Part shown: piece after piece, positions 18,432 to 25,726 of the stretch | How the letters are laid out: each line of letters starts with the position of its first letter | Numbering within the stretch: the first letter of the stretch is position 1 | Assembly: GCF_000711875.1 (NCBI RefSeq) | Contig: NZ_JONM01000015.1 | Coordinates: 1 to 64,000, forward strand | Length of the DNA stretch: 64,000 nt | Direction: 5' to 3' | Origin: Andreprevotia chitinilytica DSM 18519 | Lineage (GTDB): Bacteria; Pseudomonadota; Gammaproteobacteria; Burkholderiales; Chitinibacteraceae | Position numbers and translations under genes: made by a program | Notes under the pieces: model-generated | Database searches by the model: none | Told to the model about the DNA's origin: nothing | Seen by the model: the letters and a program-made list of their open reading frames with translations, nothing else

Positions 18432-18974
18432 ATGACCCGCCACGCCCCTTTCATTCCGCAAGAAGCCCCGCAACGCTATGACCTGCTGACCCGCATCATG
18501 CATTGGGTCTTCGCCGTGGCGATCATCTACGCCACCTGTGCCGGTTTCGCCTTGCACGTCATCACCAACCCGACAGCCTGGCGCATCATCTCGGTGCTCA
18601 ATATGTCGCTGGCGACCTGCCTGATCGTGATGTTCCCGATCCGCTACCTGTGGAAGTTCTTCCGCAAGGAGCCGGCTGAAATCGACTCGATCCCGGCGGT
18701 GCAGATATCCGCCGCGCATCTGGTTCATTCACTGATCTATGTGCTGACGGCCGTCGTGTTGACCAGCGGGTTTCTGATGGTGCCGGATGGCTATTCGTTC
18801 TTCGGCTTCCTGCACATCCCCACGCTGTTTCAGGCTGGGCCGGTCACCAGCCACTGGAATGCGATTCACCGCTTCGGCTGCATGACCCTTGCCGCAATCG
18901 TGGTGCTGCATGTTGCGGCGGTGCTCAAGCACCGGTTCATTCTGAAGAACAATGTGCTGCAGCGGATGTTGTGA
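18432..18974 (+). CDS. Cytochrome b561 family protein
   Basis: 180 residues from ATG 18432, chosen because GAGGA lies eight bases upstream; in-frame starts at 18375 and 18402 are less well placed. Four membrane helices with histidines positioned for haem: RIMHWVFAVAI, AAHLVHSLIYVL and VVLHVAAVLKHRFI. The family carries electrons from the quinone pool or superoxide across the inner membrane. It stands alone between family D repeats. Confidence 0.88.
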   Translation: MTRHAPFIPQEAPQRYDLLTRIMHWVFAVAIIYATCAGFALHVITNPTAWRIISVLNMSLATCLIVMFPIRYLWKFFRKEPAEIDSIPAVQISAAHLVHSLIYVLTAVVLTSGFLMVPDGYSFFGFLHIPTLFQAGPVTSHWNAIHRFGCMTLAAIVVLHVAAVLKHRFILKNNVLQRML

Positions 18975-18996
18975 GCCGGTTTTTCGTGTGGTTTTC

Positions 18997-19120
18997 TCCC
19001 CTCGCCCATTGATGGGAGAGGGGCCGGGGGTGAGGGCTGCGCCCTTATCACGACCCTCTCCCTAACCCTCTTCCACTAATAGCTGAACAAGGCTGAAGCC
19101 TTGCACGCGCGGGCGAGGGG
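18997..19120. repeat. Dispersed inverted repeat (family D)
   Basis: CCCCTCGCCCATTGATGGG...CCGGGGGTGAGGG and CCCTCTCCCTAACCCTC...GCGGGCGAGGGG. It lies just downstream of the cytochrome b561 stop. Confidence 0.8.
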
Positions 19121-19139
19121 ACTAATCGTGAAGCTGTAT

Positions 19140-19248
19140 GTAGCCCGGACGGCTTGGCCAGCCGGGGCCGCGCTGTAAATAGAAAATGGATTCCGGTCGG
19201 AATGGCGCTGTGCGCAAAATCCCCGGCCACCAAGGTGTCCGGGCTACA
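19140..19248. repeat. Dispersed inverted repeat (family B)
   Basis: GTAGCCCGGACGGCTTGG...CCGGGG and CCCCGGCC...GTGTCCGGGCTAC. With the family D copy it fills the gap between the convergent cytochrome and MgtC genes. Confidence 0.75.
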
Positions 19249-19286
19249 TGTTTTCTATCCCTTGTGGACAAGGGGTGCCGAGCGCC

Positions 19287-20003
19287 TCACTCCGTCGTAC
19301 TCGGATTCCAGAACGCCTGCTGCACATAGGATTCCGCCAGCAGCTGGCGGGTGATCGCATCCAGATCATCCGAATTCGCCGAGGTGGAAAGTAGCGTTGC
19401 CGTGATTTCCACCGCATCTTCACCGAAGGGTTCGACGTCGAGATCGCCCAGCGGGTAATTGGCTTGTTCCAGCAGTGTTTCCAGCAGCGCCAACGCCAGC
19501 TTTTGCTGCTCGTCCGTCACGATCACGCACAGCTGGTAGGTCACCTCGCTGCTGCGATCATCAATCGGTTTGCGGTTGATCGAATCCACCACCGGGCGCA
19601 GCAGCGTGTTGGATGCCAGCACGAACAGTGCCGCCAGAATCGCTTTATCCAACAGCCCCGCGCCAGCGCATGCGCCGACCGCCGCCGAGCCCCACAACGT
19701 GGCCGCCGTATTCAGACCGCGCACGTTCAGCCCTTCTTTCATGATGGTGCCCGCGCCCAAAAAGCCGACGCCCGATACTACGTAGGCGGTGACTTGCGAT
19801 GCGCCGGCCGCGCCATTGATGCTGTGCGCCAGATTCACGAATACCGCCGCGCCCACGGCAACTAGCGTATTGGTGCGCAGCCCGGCGGTGCGTTGGCGGA
19901 ATTGGCGTTCGTAGCCGATGGCCGATCCAAGCAAGAATGCCGCGACCAGACCGATCAAGGACGCGAGGAAGTCCGGGCCGTCGAAGTGAAAGAGGTGTTC
20001 CAT
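19287..20003 (-). CDS. MgtC/SapB family membrane protein
   Basis: 238 residues from ATG 20003 (GGGAGGAC upstream). Four to five N-terminal membrane helices with family-typical segments GSAIGYERQFRQRTAGLRTNTLV, GVGFLGAGTIMKEG and GLNTAATLWGSAAVG, then a cytoplasmic C-terminal domain (about 150-238) with an ACT-like pattern. MgtC proteins limit F-type ATPase activity or support magnesium homeostasis. The neighbouring upstream gene is an NRAMP-like carrier with a site suited to magnesium, which fits a magnesium role. Confidence 0.88.
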   Translation of the reverse strand: MEHLFHFDGPDFLASLIGLVAAFLLGSAIGYERQFRQRTAGLRTNTLVAVGAAVFVNLAHSINGAAGASQVTAYVVSGVGFLGAGTIMKEGLNVRGLNTAATLWGSAAVGACAGAGLLDKAILAALFVLASNTLLRPVVDSINRKPIDDRSSEVTYQLCVIVTDEQQKLALALLETLLEQANYPLGDLDVEPFGEDAVEITATLLSTSANSDDLDAITRQLLAESYVQQAFWNPSTTE

Positions 20004-20071
20004 GCGTCCTCCCGTTGGGCGCATCCCGTTTGGGAAGCTGGTGGATGTATTAATAGATAGCGGTAGAGGCC

Positions 20072-20098
20072 CTCAAGGTGCGGATAAGCCGCGCCTTG
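20072..20098 (-). promoter_or_regulatory. Hairpin in the mgtC leader
   Basis: Read on the minus strand, CAAGGCGCGG-CTTAT-CCGCACCTTG forms a 10-pair stem (one G-U) with a five-base loop, 70-95 bases before the MgtC start. No T-run follows, so it is not an ordinary terminator. It lies in the 194-base space between the NRAMP stop and MgtC start. Confidence 0.55.
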
Positions 20099-20197
20099 AT
20101 GGCCTTGCGAGCCTTGGGTCAGAAATGTACGCCAAACCGGCTTTGCAACGGTGGGTTTGCTTGCGCGCCTGCTGATCACGTCAAACGCGATCGGGCG

Positions 20198-21817
20198 TCA
20201 GAACGCCAGCATCACCACCTTGTAGCCGACCATGATCATGGCGATGACCAGGTAGCCACGCAGCAGGCCCATCCAGATGCGGTTACGTTGCGACAGCACC
20301 ATCGGCTTGAGGGCGGCCAGCGGTGGCATGCGCCATTGATAGCGGACTGTGTCGCTGACCTTCGCGGCCTTGGCGTTCGGGTGCAGCGCTTCTTCACTGG
20401 CGTGCAGCACATTCGCCGCCACGGCCACGATCAAGCCGATGACGCCACCGCCAATCAGGATGTCGGTAATGGTCTGGCCCGAGATATCCGGCCACACCAC
20501 GGCCGCCACCAGAATGATCGACAGCAACACCAGTGCGGCCACCACGACGGCGGTCAGCACATTGGTAAAGCGGCCATTCACCCACGGGCCCAGCACTTGC
20601 TTGTCGTTGCACAAGATCAGCAGGAACACCGAAGCACTCGGCAGCAGTACACCAGCGAGGGACTGCACGGCATTGGTCAGCAGACCAAGCGGCACGCCGG
20701 GGATCAGGACCAGTGCGGCGGCCAGTGCGATCAGGCCGCAGTAAACCGCATAGAAGCCCTTGGCATCGCTCGGCTTGCGATGCAGCGAATGCTTGAGATT
20801 GAGCACGTCGCCCAGCGCATACGCGGTCGAGAGTGAGACGGCCATCGCGCCGATCAGGCTGGCGTCGATCAAGGCAATCGCGAACAGCACGCCCGGCAGG
20901 CGGCCATGGTGTTCGCCCAGCGCCTTGGCGATGCCGCCGGCATCGGTGAATTGGCCAAACTCAGGCAGGCCGTGGAACAGATGCGCCGTGAAGGCAATCA
21001 TCGCCACCGCGCCGACGATCACCAGCACGATGCCCAGCCACAGATCGGCCCGCTCATAGGAGATGAAACGCGGTGTGATGCGCTTGTCGATCACATAGCT
21101 TTGCTGGAAGAACAGCTGCCACGGCGCGACGGTGGTGCCGACGATGCCGATGATCAGCAGCATGATGTCGGACAGCTTGCCGGCCGGCATTTGCGGCACG
21201 ACGAAGTCATGGGCAACTTGCGTCAGTGGCGGATGCACCATCAGGAAAATGGGCACCAGCAGCAAGCTGCCGAAGACCAGCGCCATCGACAGCCGCTCGA
21301 ACCGGCGGAAATCCCCCGTGCCGGCGGCAGCCATGATGGCCAGCGCGGCCAGCCCGACGCCCAGTATTTTGGGCACGCCCAGATAATCCAGCCCCAGCGA
21401 AATCCCGATGAACTCGGTGACGATGGTTAGCGCATTCAGCAAGAACAGATCGATGACGCTGAATGCGCCCCAGAATTTGCCGAAGCGCTCGAAGATCAAC
21501 CGCGCATGACCCACACCGGTGACCGCGCCCAGGCGCAGCACCATTTCCTGATTCACATACAGCACCGGGATCAGCAGCGCCAAGGTCCACAGCAGCGAGG
21601 TGCCGAAGTTCTGGCCAGCCTGGCCATAGGTGGAGAAAGCGCCGGCATCGTTATCGCCCACCATGACGATCAGGCCGGGGCCGAGAATGGCGAACAGCGT
21701 GCGCAGACGGTGCAGCCAGTTTTTGCGCGCACCGGTGTCGCCGCGGGCGATGGTGCCGAAAGCGCCTTTGATGTCGCCGACGTGGGCGCTATCGAGCACA
21801 GCTTCGTGTTGGCTCAT
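20198..21817 (-). CDS. NRAMP-family divalent-metal transporter, Mg-type variant site
   Basis: 539 residues with about 11-12 membrane helices in the SLC11/NRAMP fold. The TM1 metal motif DPGN reads DAGA (in MVGDNDAGAFSTYGQAG), and the TM6 segment normally ATVMPHN reads TTVAPWQ, so the soft-metal methionine is alanine and the following histidine is tryptophan. These are the kinds of changes found in bacterial NRAMP-related magnesium transporters, which accept a more hydrated ion. I infer Mg2+ (perhaps Mn2+) import. The N-terminal ~35 residues are cytoplasmic. MgtC lies downstream on the same strand. Confidence 0.85.
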   Translation of the reverse strand: MSQHEAVLDSAHVGDIKGAFGTIARGDTGARKNWLHRLRTLFAILGPGLIVMVGDNDAGAFSTYGQAGQNFGTSLLWTLALLIPVLYVNQEMVLRLGAVTGVGHARLIFERFGKFWGAFSVIDLFLLNALTIVTEFIGISLGLDYLGVPKILGVGLAALAIMAAAGTGDFRRFERLSMALVFGSLLLVPIFLMVHPPLTQVAHDFVVPQMPAGKLSDIMLLIIGIVGTTVAPWQLFFQQSYVIDKRITPRFISYERADLWLGIVLVIVGAVAMIAFTAHLFHGLPEFGQFTDAGGIAKALGEHHGRLPGVLFAIALIDASLIGAMAVSLSTAYALGDVLNLKHSLHRKPSDAKGFYAVYCGLIALAAALVLIPGVPLGLLTNAVQSLAGVLLPSASVFLLILCNDKQVLGPWVNGRFTNVLTAVVVAALVLLSIILVAAVVWPDISGQTITDILIGGGVIGLIVAVAANVLHASEEALHPNAKAAKVSDTVRYQWRMPPLAALKPMVLSQRNRIWMGLLRGYLVIAMIMVGYKVVMLAF

Positions 21818-22091
21818 GTTGAATACCTCATAACAACTTGTTTTCTTGAAGCCGCCCGTTGTGGGCGGTTTGATTGATTTGTGAGTGCGGGGGCTGCTTG
21901 GCGGCTGTTCAAAGTCTTGGAGTGCCGCCTGCTTGAAGCGCTGCGGGGGTGCTTCCCCCTTTTTGAAGGGGGACTGAGGGGGATTTCGACGTCATTACAA
22001 ATCGAGATGCCGCAGAAATCCCCCCTAGCCCCCTTCGGGGAAGGGGGGACAGCGCTAACGAGTGCTCATTCAGACTTTGAACAGGCGCTCA
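21818..22091 (-). promoter_or_regulatory. Leader region of the NRAMP-like gene
   Basis: 274 bases between a 45-codon small gene and the carrier start. A hairpin CCGCCC-GTTGT-GGGCGG lies at 21852-21868, about 35 bases before the carrier ATG. A family G repeat occupies 21953-22049. No known magnesium or manganese riboswitch is recognisable to me. Confidence 0.4.
21953..22049. repeat. Inverted repeat of C/G-run type (family G)
   Basis: CTTCCCCCTTTTTGAAGGGGG...GGGGGATTTC and AAATCCCCCCTAGCCCCC...GGGGAAGGGGG are inverted copies of a C-rich intergenic element. Only one copy is seen here. Confidence 0.75.
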
Positions 22092-22229
22092 CTACGCCGA
22101 ATGACCCGCGAACCACGTCCGCACGCGACGCACGAGCGAAGCACCGGCATGGGCATTGGGGAACGGGATCACCACGGCAGCGTGGGTCTTGAGCACGGCG
22201 AAATCGGAAATCAGCATGGCGAAGTTCAT
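22092..22229 (-). CDS. Hypothetical 45-residue protein with strong ribosome site
   Basis: ATG 22229 is preceded by CCAAGGAGTAGTCACC, an excellent ribosome site at good spacing. The product begins MNFAMLISDFAVL, has an alanine/valine-rich hydrophobic middle, and ends with a basic stretch (LVRRVRTWF). I recognise no family. It lies upstream of the NRAMP-like gene on the same strand, so it could be a leader peptide or a small membrane-associated protein. Its length alone gives little statistical support; the ribosome site is the main evidence. Confidence 0.45.
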   Translation of the reverse strand: MNFAMLISDFAVLKTHAAVVIPFPNAHAGASLVRRVRTWFAGHSA

Positions 22230-22886
22230 GGTGACTACTCCTTGGGGCTGTCCCAAGCAGCGGTCAACGGGCGGACCATTGCGGCCCGCAACACATTTCA
22301 CCCGGCTAGGGACTGGGATTGACTGGAAAAACGCATGTTTCTGGATCGACTACCGTCAGGGTCAGGCATGGCAATGCTCCGGTTCGTTGATCAAATCCTG
22401 CTGCCAGCCGAACCGGTGGGTTCGGGCGACAGCACGCCAGCTCATGCGCAGGCCGATTTCCAGCAGGCGCATAAGCGAAAGCCGTCGCGCCAATCAGGCA
22501 CGCACGGGCGAATCAATCCGCATGCGGAATACGTCAGCCAAATGGCAAACGCCAAGGCGAAAAAACGCAAACCGATTGCGGTCAGGTATCAACAAGTCGA
22601 TGAGGGGAGTTGCGGGCGGCGGTGGCCGCGTGGCGCATCCGGTTGCTAATCAGCAAACGGCGGCCCAAGGAAGGGGATGCGATTTGCTCGAGATTAGCGC
22701 GTCATCGACGCGAAACGACTCTGTGAGTCCAAGGCATCAGCCCCAGTGAACGAAAACGTGGCGAATTTATGCTTGCTGCATTGCAATGTCAATACAAGCG
22801 GCGATGAAATTTTCGGGGCGATCCGGCTTGGCCGGAACCCACTACCGGAAGCGGTAGACCGCTTTGTCGGATGAGGCACGCACCAT
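22230..22886. other. 657-base gap without a convincing gene
   Basis: Open frames on both strands exist but lack family similarity or ribosome sites. On the minus strand there are several short frames of 30-40 codons, for example one starting ATGCGCCTGCTGG near 22470, which may be remnants. Base composition is mixed: AT-rich near 22755-22815 and GC-rich elsewhere. Confidence 0.5.
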
Positions 22887-22926
22887 AAAAAAACGGGCGT
22901 CGAATTTACTCGACGCCCGTTCTCTT
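22887..22926 (-). terminator. Rho-independent terminator
   Basis: AACGGGCGTCGA-ATTTAC-TCGACGCCCGTT with, on the minus strand, a run of seven T. It follows the stop codon of the secreted protein gene at 22939. Confidence 0.9.
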
Positions 22927-22938
22927 TGCCGGCCGGGA

Positions 22939-23382
22939 TTACGGCGTGGTGATTGTTTCGTTGGTGGTGCCTTCCTGATACTCGATCGGCGTTGCCGAGC
23001 CATCCAGTTCATTCTGGTCCACGTTCAGCCCCCAGTGAGCGAAGTACACGCGCAGATCGTGCGTGCTGGTTTGCACGTTGTTGAGCGCCAGGCGGTCGAT
23101 CTGCCGCTTGCTCGCCGCTGCTGTGCCGCTGATCTGCTGATGGAAGGTTTCACCGTAAGTCACGTACAGCTTGGCGAACAGATGGCGTTTCTGAAAATCG
23201 GTCAGAGCGCTGAAGCCGGGGTAGCCAGCATCGGCATCATTGCAGTTATTCCATGGGCGATCCGGCTGAGCCATATCCGCATGTGCGGTGGGGATGCTGG
23301 TGGTCAGGACAAGGGTGGTGGCAACGCAAGCGCGACGGGAAAAGTATCGGACGCCCTGCGGGATCAGGCTGAGGAAACCCAT
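22939..23382 (-). CDS. Hypothetical secreted protein
   Basis: 147 residues. Basic N-terminus and hydrophobic core (CVATTLVLTTSIPTAHA) form a signal peptide cut near residue 35. The mature part contains FSALTDFQKRHLFAKLYVTYGETF and DLRVYFAHWGLNVDQ; the latter recalls the end of M60/enhancin-type domains, but the protein is far too short to be such a peptidase and has no HExxH motif. GGAG precedes the start. A strong terminator follows, so it is probably a real single gene. The region upstream (23400-23570) is distinctly AT-rich, as for a promoter. Confidence 0.6.
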   Translation of the reverse strand: MGFLSLIPQGVRYFSRRACVATTLVLTTSIPTAHADMAQPDRPWNNCNDADAGYPGFSALTDFQKRHLFAKLYVTYGETFHQQISGTAAASKRQIDRLALNNVQTSTHDLRVYFAHWGLNVDQNELDGSATPIEYQEGTTNETITTP

Positions 23383-23652
23383 ATTGCATTCTCCGTGGGC
23401 AAGAAACAGCGGGTGCTGCCGATCACGCTGAATGGATATTCGGATGCGATGTGCATCGTTCGCATACGTACAAATTCAGATTTCAGAAAGATAAGCGTGT
23501 TTTATGTGTTTAATAAATTATCATACATGTCAGAATGTTTTATGCAATGAGAATATAAATCAAACCGGCGATGCCTGAGACGGGGCGGGGCAGGTTGCAA
23601 AAACAGGGGTGGATCGGGATACTTGGCTGCGTTGCGTTCAATAGCGCAACCC
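23383..23652. promoter_or_regulatory. AT-rich promoter-like region
   Basis: From about 23455 to 23570 the sequence is markedly AT-rich (GTGTTTTATGTGTTTAATAA, TATAAATC) in an otherwise GC-rich window. It lies between the divergent secreted-protein gene and the structured RNA candidate and probably holds promoters for both. Exact elements cannot be fixed by eye. Confidence 0.4.
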
Positions 23653-23835
23653 GGTGTGAGAGCCGGCGGTTTACGGGCAGACCTCCGCTGCAAAGCGGTA
23701 TTTTTTGGTCTGCAATACCTTGGTACGTCTTCAGTGGCGGGCTGGGGTAGGGCGCGTCTTCGGGCGCACCGGGTTTCCGTGACCGGCTCTCACACCCTGC
23801 CTCGTGCCCGCCCCCTTCGTGTGAGAGCGAAGGCG
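23653..23835 (+). ncRNA. Structured RNA candidate, C4-antisense-like
   Basis: GGTGTGAGAGCCGG (23653-23666) pairs perfectly over 14 bases with CCGGCTCTCACACC (23783-23796), enclosing about 115 bases with internal hairpins (for example around ACCTCCGCTGCAAAGCGG and GGCGCGTCTTCGGGCGC). A third segment, GTGTGAGAGCG (23819-23829), sits in the loop of a CCTTCG...CGAAGG hairpin and repeats the left arm, so it could compete for the same right arm. Nested antisense pairing just before a small gene is the layout of phage C4-type RNAs. The identification is from shape and remembered similarity and needs a covariance search. Confidence 0.45.
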
Positions 23836-23868
23836 TGGGTTGAATCAACTCATATACGGAAGACAACC

Positions 23869-24147
23869 ATGTCACACACACCACATAGCACCCCCGCACC
23901 ACCTGCACCCGACCAAAGCCACTGGCACGCCATCGATTTAGGCCTCGGCCTGAGCGATGTTGCCCGTCTGGGCATGGATAGCGTGGCCGATCTTGGCCGG
24001 CTGTTTCACATCATCGCCAGGCTGACCGAACCCGGCTCGGCCGCCTACCACATCGCCCAGTCCGGCATTACATTGGCGGACGACCGACGCAGCGCCATCG
24101 ACGTTGCGCGAGCGTGCGTCGAGCAATCGCTGGGCAAGCACGGCTAG
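23869..24147 (+). CDS. Hypothetical 92-residue protein downstream of structured RNA
   Basis: ATG 23869 has GGAAGA upstream. The product has a proline/histidine-rich start (HTPHSTPAPPAPDQSHWH) and a helical body (LSDVARLGMDSVADLGRLFHIIARL, SAIDVARACVEQSL). No family recognised. The frame is open upstream to 23623, but that part overlaps the RNA-like element and has no start signal. A strong terminator follows. If the upstream RNA is C4-like, this gene is its likely target. Confidence 0.55.
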   Translation: MSHTPHSTPAPPAPDQSHWHAIDLGLGLSDVARLGMDSVADLGRLFHIIARLTEPGSAAYHIAQSGITLADDRRSAIDVARACVEQSLGKHG

Positions 24148-24154
24148 CGTGCAG

Positions 24155-24191
24155 AAACGACAAACCCGCCAATGGCGGGTTTGTCGTTTTC
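24155..24191. terminator. Rho-independent terminator
   Basis: AAACGACAAACCCGCC-AAT-GGCGGGTTTGTCGTTTT is a long perfect stem with T on both sides, so it can serve either strand. It lies just after the 92-residue gene. Confidence 0.9.
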
Positions 24192-24207
24192 AAGCGGTGT
24201 CTGTTTC

Positions 24208-24290
24208 CAAGTACCACCCCCACCCCCGGCCCCTCTCCCACTAATAGCTGAACAAGGCTGAAGCCTTGCACGCGAGGGCGAGGGGAGATG
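24208..24290. repeat. Dispersed repeat (family D, half copy)
   Basis: CACCCCCACCCCCGGCCCC...CAAGGCTGAAGCCTTG...GCGAGGGCGAGGGG. One half of a family D unit next to the acetyltransferase stop. Confidence 0.75.
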
Positions 24291-24300
24291 GCCTGGTTTG

Positions 24301-24807
24301 CTAGATACCGTGAACCGCTTCCAAGCCGTTCTGCCACTCCAGAAAGAGATAAACCCCCTTGTCCTCCAGCATCTGAAACCCCAGCCGGTGATACAGCCGC
24401 AGTGCCGGGTTGAATTTCTCGACATGGATTTGCACGGCTTTGCCCAGCTCGCGCGCTTGCTCGAAGATGGCCTGCAAGATGCAACCGCCAATACCACGCC
24501 CACGGCACGCGGTCAGCACGGTCAGATCGATGATGAGAATCGCGGACTGCCGCTGCTGCAGATAAACCCGGCCGACCGGCTCGCCGTCGTACAGGATCAG
24601 GAAGTAGGTCGCATCCGGGTAATTGGAATAGGCATGGTGCTGCGCCTTGAATTGCATCTCAACGAAATCGGCTTTCTGCGCGTCACTCCAGTCGGTGATT
24701 TTCAATTCCTCTTCGCGGGTCGAGGCATAAATCGTTTTCAGCAGCGGCAGATCGGTTTCCGCGGTGGCGCGCAGCGAGATTCGAGGATCGGTGAAGTTCA
24801 TTTGCAT
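24301..24807 (-). CDS. GNAT family N-acetyltransferase
   Basis: 168 residues. GNAT fold: N-terminal ISLRATAETDLPLLKTIYAS, acetyl-CoA loop LTACRGRGIGGCIL (Q/RxxGxG/A type) near residue 100, and FNPALRLYHRLGFQML toward the end. It transfers an acetyl group from acetyl-CoA to an unknown amine. Its start lies six bases after the stop of the DUF6916 gene, so the two are co-translated. The pair sits downstream of the three tail-collar genes, with which such genes often travel. Confidence 0.87.
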   Translation of the reverse strand: MQMNFTDPRISLRATAETDLPLLKTIYASTREEELKITDWSDAQKADFVEMQFKAQHHAYSNYPDATYFLILYDGEPVGRVYLQQRQSAILIIDLTVLTACRGRGIGGCILQAIFEQARELGKAVQIHVEKFNPALRLYHRLGFQMLEDKGVYLFLEWQNGLEAVHGI

Positions 24808-24813
24808 GAGTTC

Positions 24814-25107
24814 TCAGACGGCGACGTTGAAGTACGCCTGATAACGATAGCCTTGTTCTGTCTTGGCGACGGGTACCAGAAAAATCGCCAGTTCTGCCAG
24901 CTGCGCATGGTGCAATTCATAGGTGGCTTGCGGCAGCAGTAGCGATGCATTTCCCTTGAAAAACAAGGAGAAGCCACGATCGCCGGTATGAGTTGCGGCG
25001 TCTTCGGCCACTTCCTCAAGCACCAGTTCGGTTCGCTGCTGGTTTGGCAATTGCACGATAAACGGCGTGCTGACGTGCGGGCGAAACAGGTCTACGGTCA
25101 ATGTCAT
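24814..25107 (-). CDS. DUF6916-like small protein of tail-collar cassette
   Basis: 97 residues (MTLTVDLFRPHVSTPF...). It resembles the small DUF6916 proteins found beside MdpB-like tail-collar genes; the core has a beta-rich look with GFSLFFKGNASLLLPQATYELHH and QGYRYQAYFNV. Function unknown; a structural or chaperone role for the collar proteins is a guess. It is followed immediately by the acetyltransferase. A terminator-like hairpin separates it from the collar genes, so it may have its own promoter or be read through at a lower level. Confidence 0.65.
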   Translation of the reverse strand: MTLTVDLFRPHVSTPFIVQLPNQQRTELVLEEVAEDAATHTGDRGFSLFFKGNASLLLPQATYELHHAQLAELAIFLVPVAKTEQGYRYQAYFNVAV

Positions 25108-25148
25108 GTTCGATGTCGGTTAGCGGCAATGGGGGGGGCGTGGCAAGG

Positions 25149-25181
25149 AAAACAGCCAGAGCAAGCCCTGGCTGTTTTTTG
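25149..25181. terminator. Terminator-like hairpin between collar genes and DUF6916
   Basis: AACAGCCAG-AGCAAGCC-CTGGCTGTTTTTT. The T-run is stronger on the plus strand, but on the minus strand (direction of the genes) the stem is still followed by TTTTCC, so it may attenuate the minus-strand operon. Confidence 0.65.
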
Positions 25182-25192
25182 TGTCGCAATGC

Positions 25193-25708
25193 TCAAGAAC
25201 GTGGCGGAAACACGCCTTTCAGGGCGATGCAGAAGTTCTGCACCTGGAACGGCTGCCGGTTTTCATGTGGGGTGCTGCCGCCAGCGATCCCTACGGCCAG
25301 TGGCGACAAGGTCGTCATGGCCGGCGCAGGCGTGTTGAGGATGTAGGTCTCATTGCCGGCTTCAAAAAAACGCGATGGCAAATGGCCCGTTGGCGGTGCA
25401 GTCGCCGGGCGGGCGGTATCGGCATAAGCCGTATGGCTGTGGGCCGGCATTTCGGCTGGGAGCAGTGCGACGCTCTCCGTGCCCTGTGCCAGGCCGACCT
25501 GGTTAGTCTCCGCGCCCATGATGGCGCTCCCTTGCAGATTGGGCAGACCGAAGGTGACGGAGCCGTTGCCGCCATAATTGGCGCCGAGAATGGAAAACAG
25601 CGTGGTGTTTTGGCTGATCGGCAGAATCTGGCCATCACAAAACGCCCAGTTGTAGGGTGCGAAGTTGAAACCAAAAATGCGAATTTCACCCACGAATTGA
25701 TCTGACAT
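25193..25708 (-). CDS. Phage tail-collar domain protein, MdpB-like (third of three)
   Basis: 171 residues starting MSDQFVGEIRIFGFNFAPYNW. The N-terminus has the collar signature: GEIRIF...WAFCDGQ...LFSILGANYGGNG, then FGLPNLQGSAIMG, as in phage tail-collar and microcystin-dependent-protein families. The C-terminal half ends with PFQVQNFCIALKGVFPP. GGAG lies upstream of ATG 25708. It is the last of three paralogous genes in a row; roles in fibre-like assemblies are inferred from family only. Confidence 0.88.
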   Translation of the reverse strand: MSDQFVGEIRIFGFNFAPYNWAFCDGQILPISQNTTLFSILGANYGGNGSVTFGLPNLQGSAIMGAETNQVGLAQGTESVALLPAEMPAHSHTAYADTARPATAPPTGHLPSRFFEAGNETYILNTPAPAMTTLSPLAVGIAGGSTPHENRQPFQVQNFCIALKGVFPPRS

Positions 25709-25726
25709 GTCTTGTGCTCCGTTCGC

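Noticed and set aside
21818-22091. Mg or Mn riboswitch (M-box, yybP-ykoY) before the NRAMP-like gene
   Set aside because: Only a simple hairpin and an intergenic repeat are visible; none of the conserved riboswitch core sequences is recognisable.
22156-22749. 198-codon plus-strand frame
   Set aside because: No ribosome site, no family, composition inconsistent along its length and overlaps the better supported 45-codon gene in antisense.
23540-23908. 122-codon minus-strand frame over the structured RNA element
   Set aside because: It is a translation of the inverted repeat; frames over this type of element are often annotated but lack start signals.
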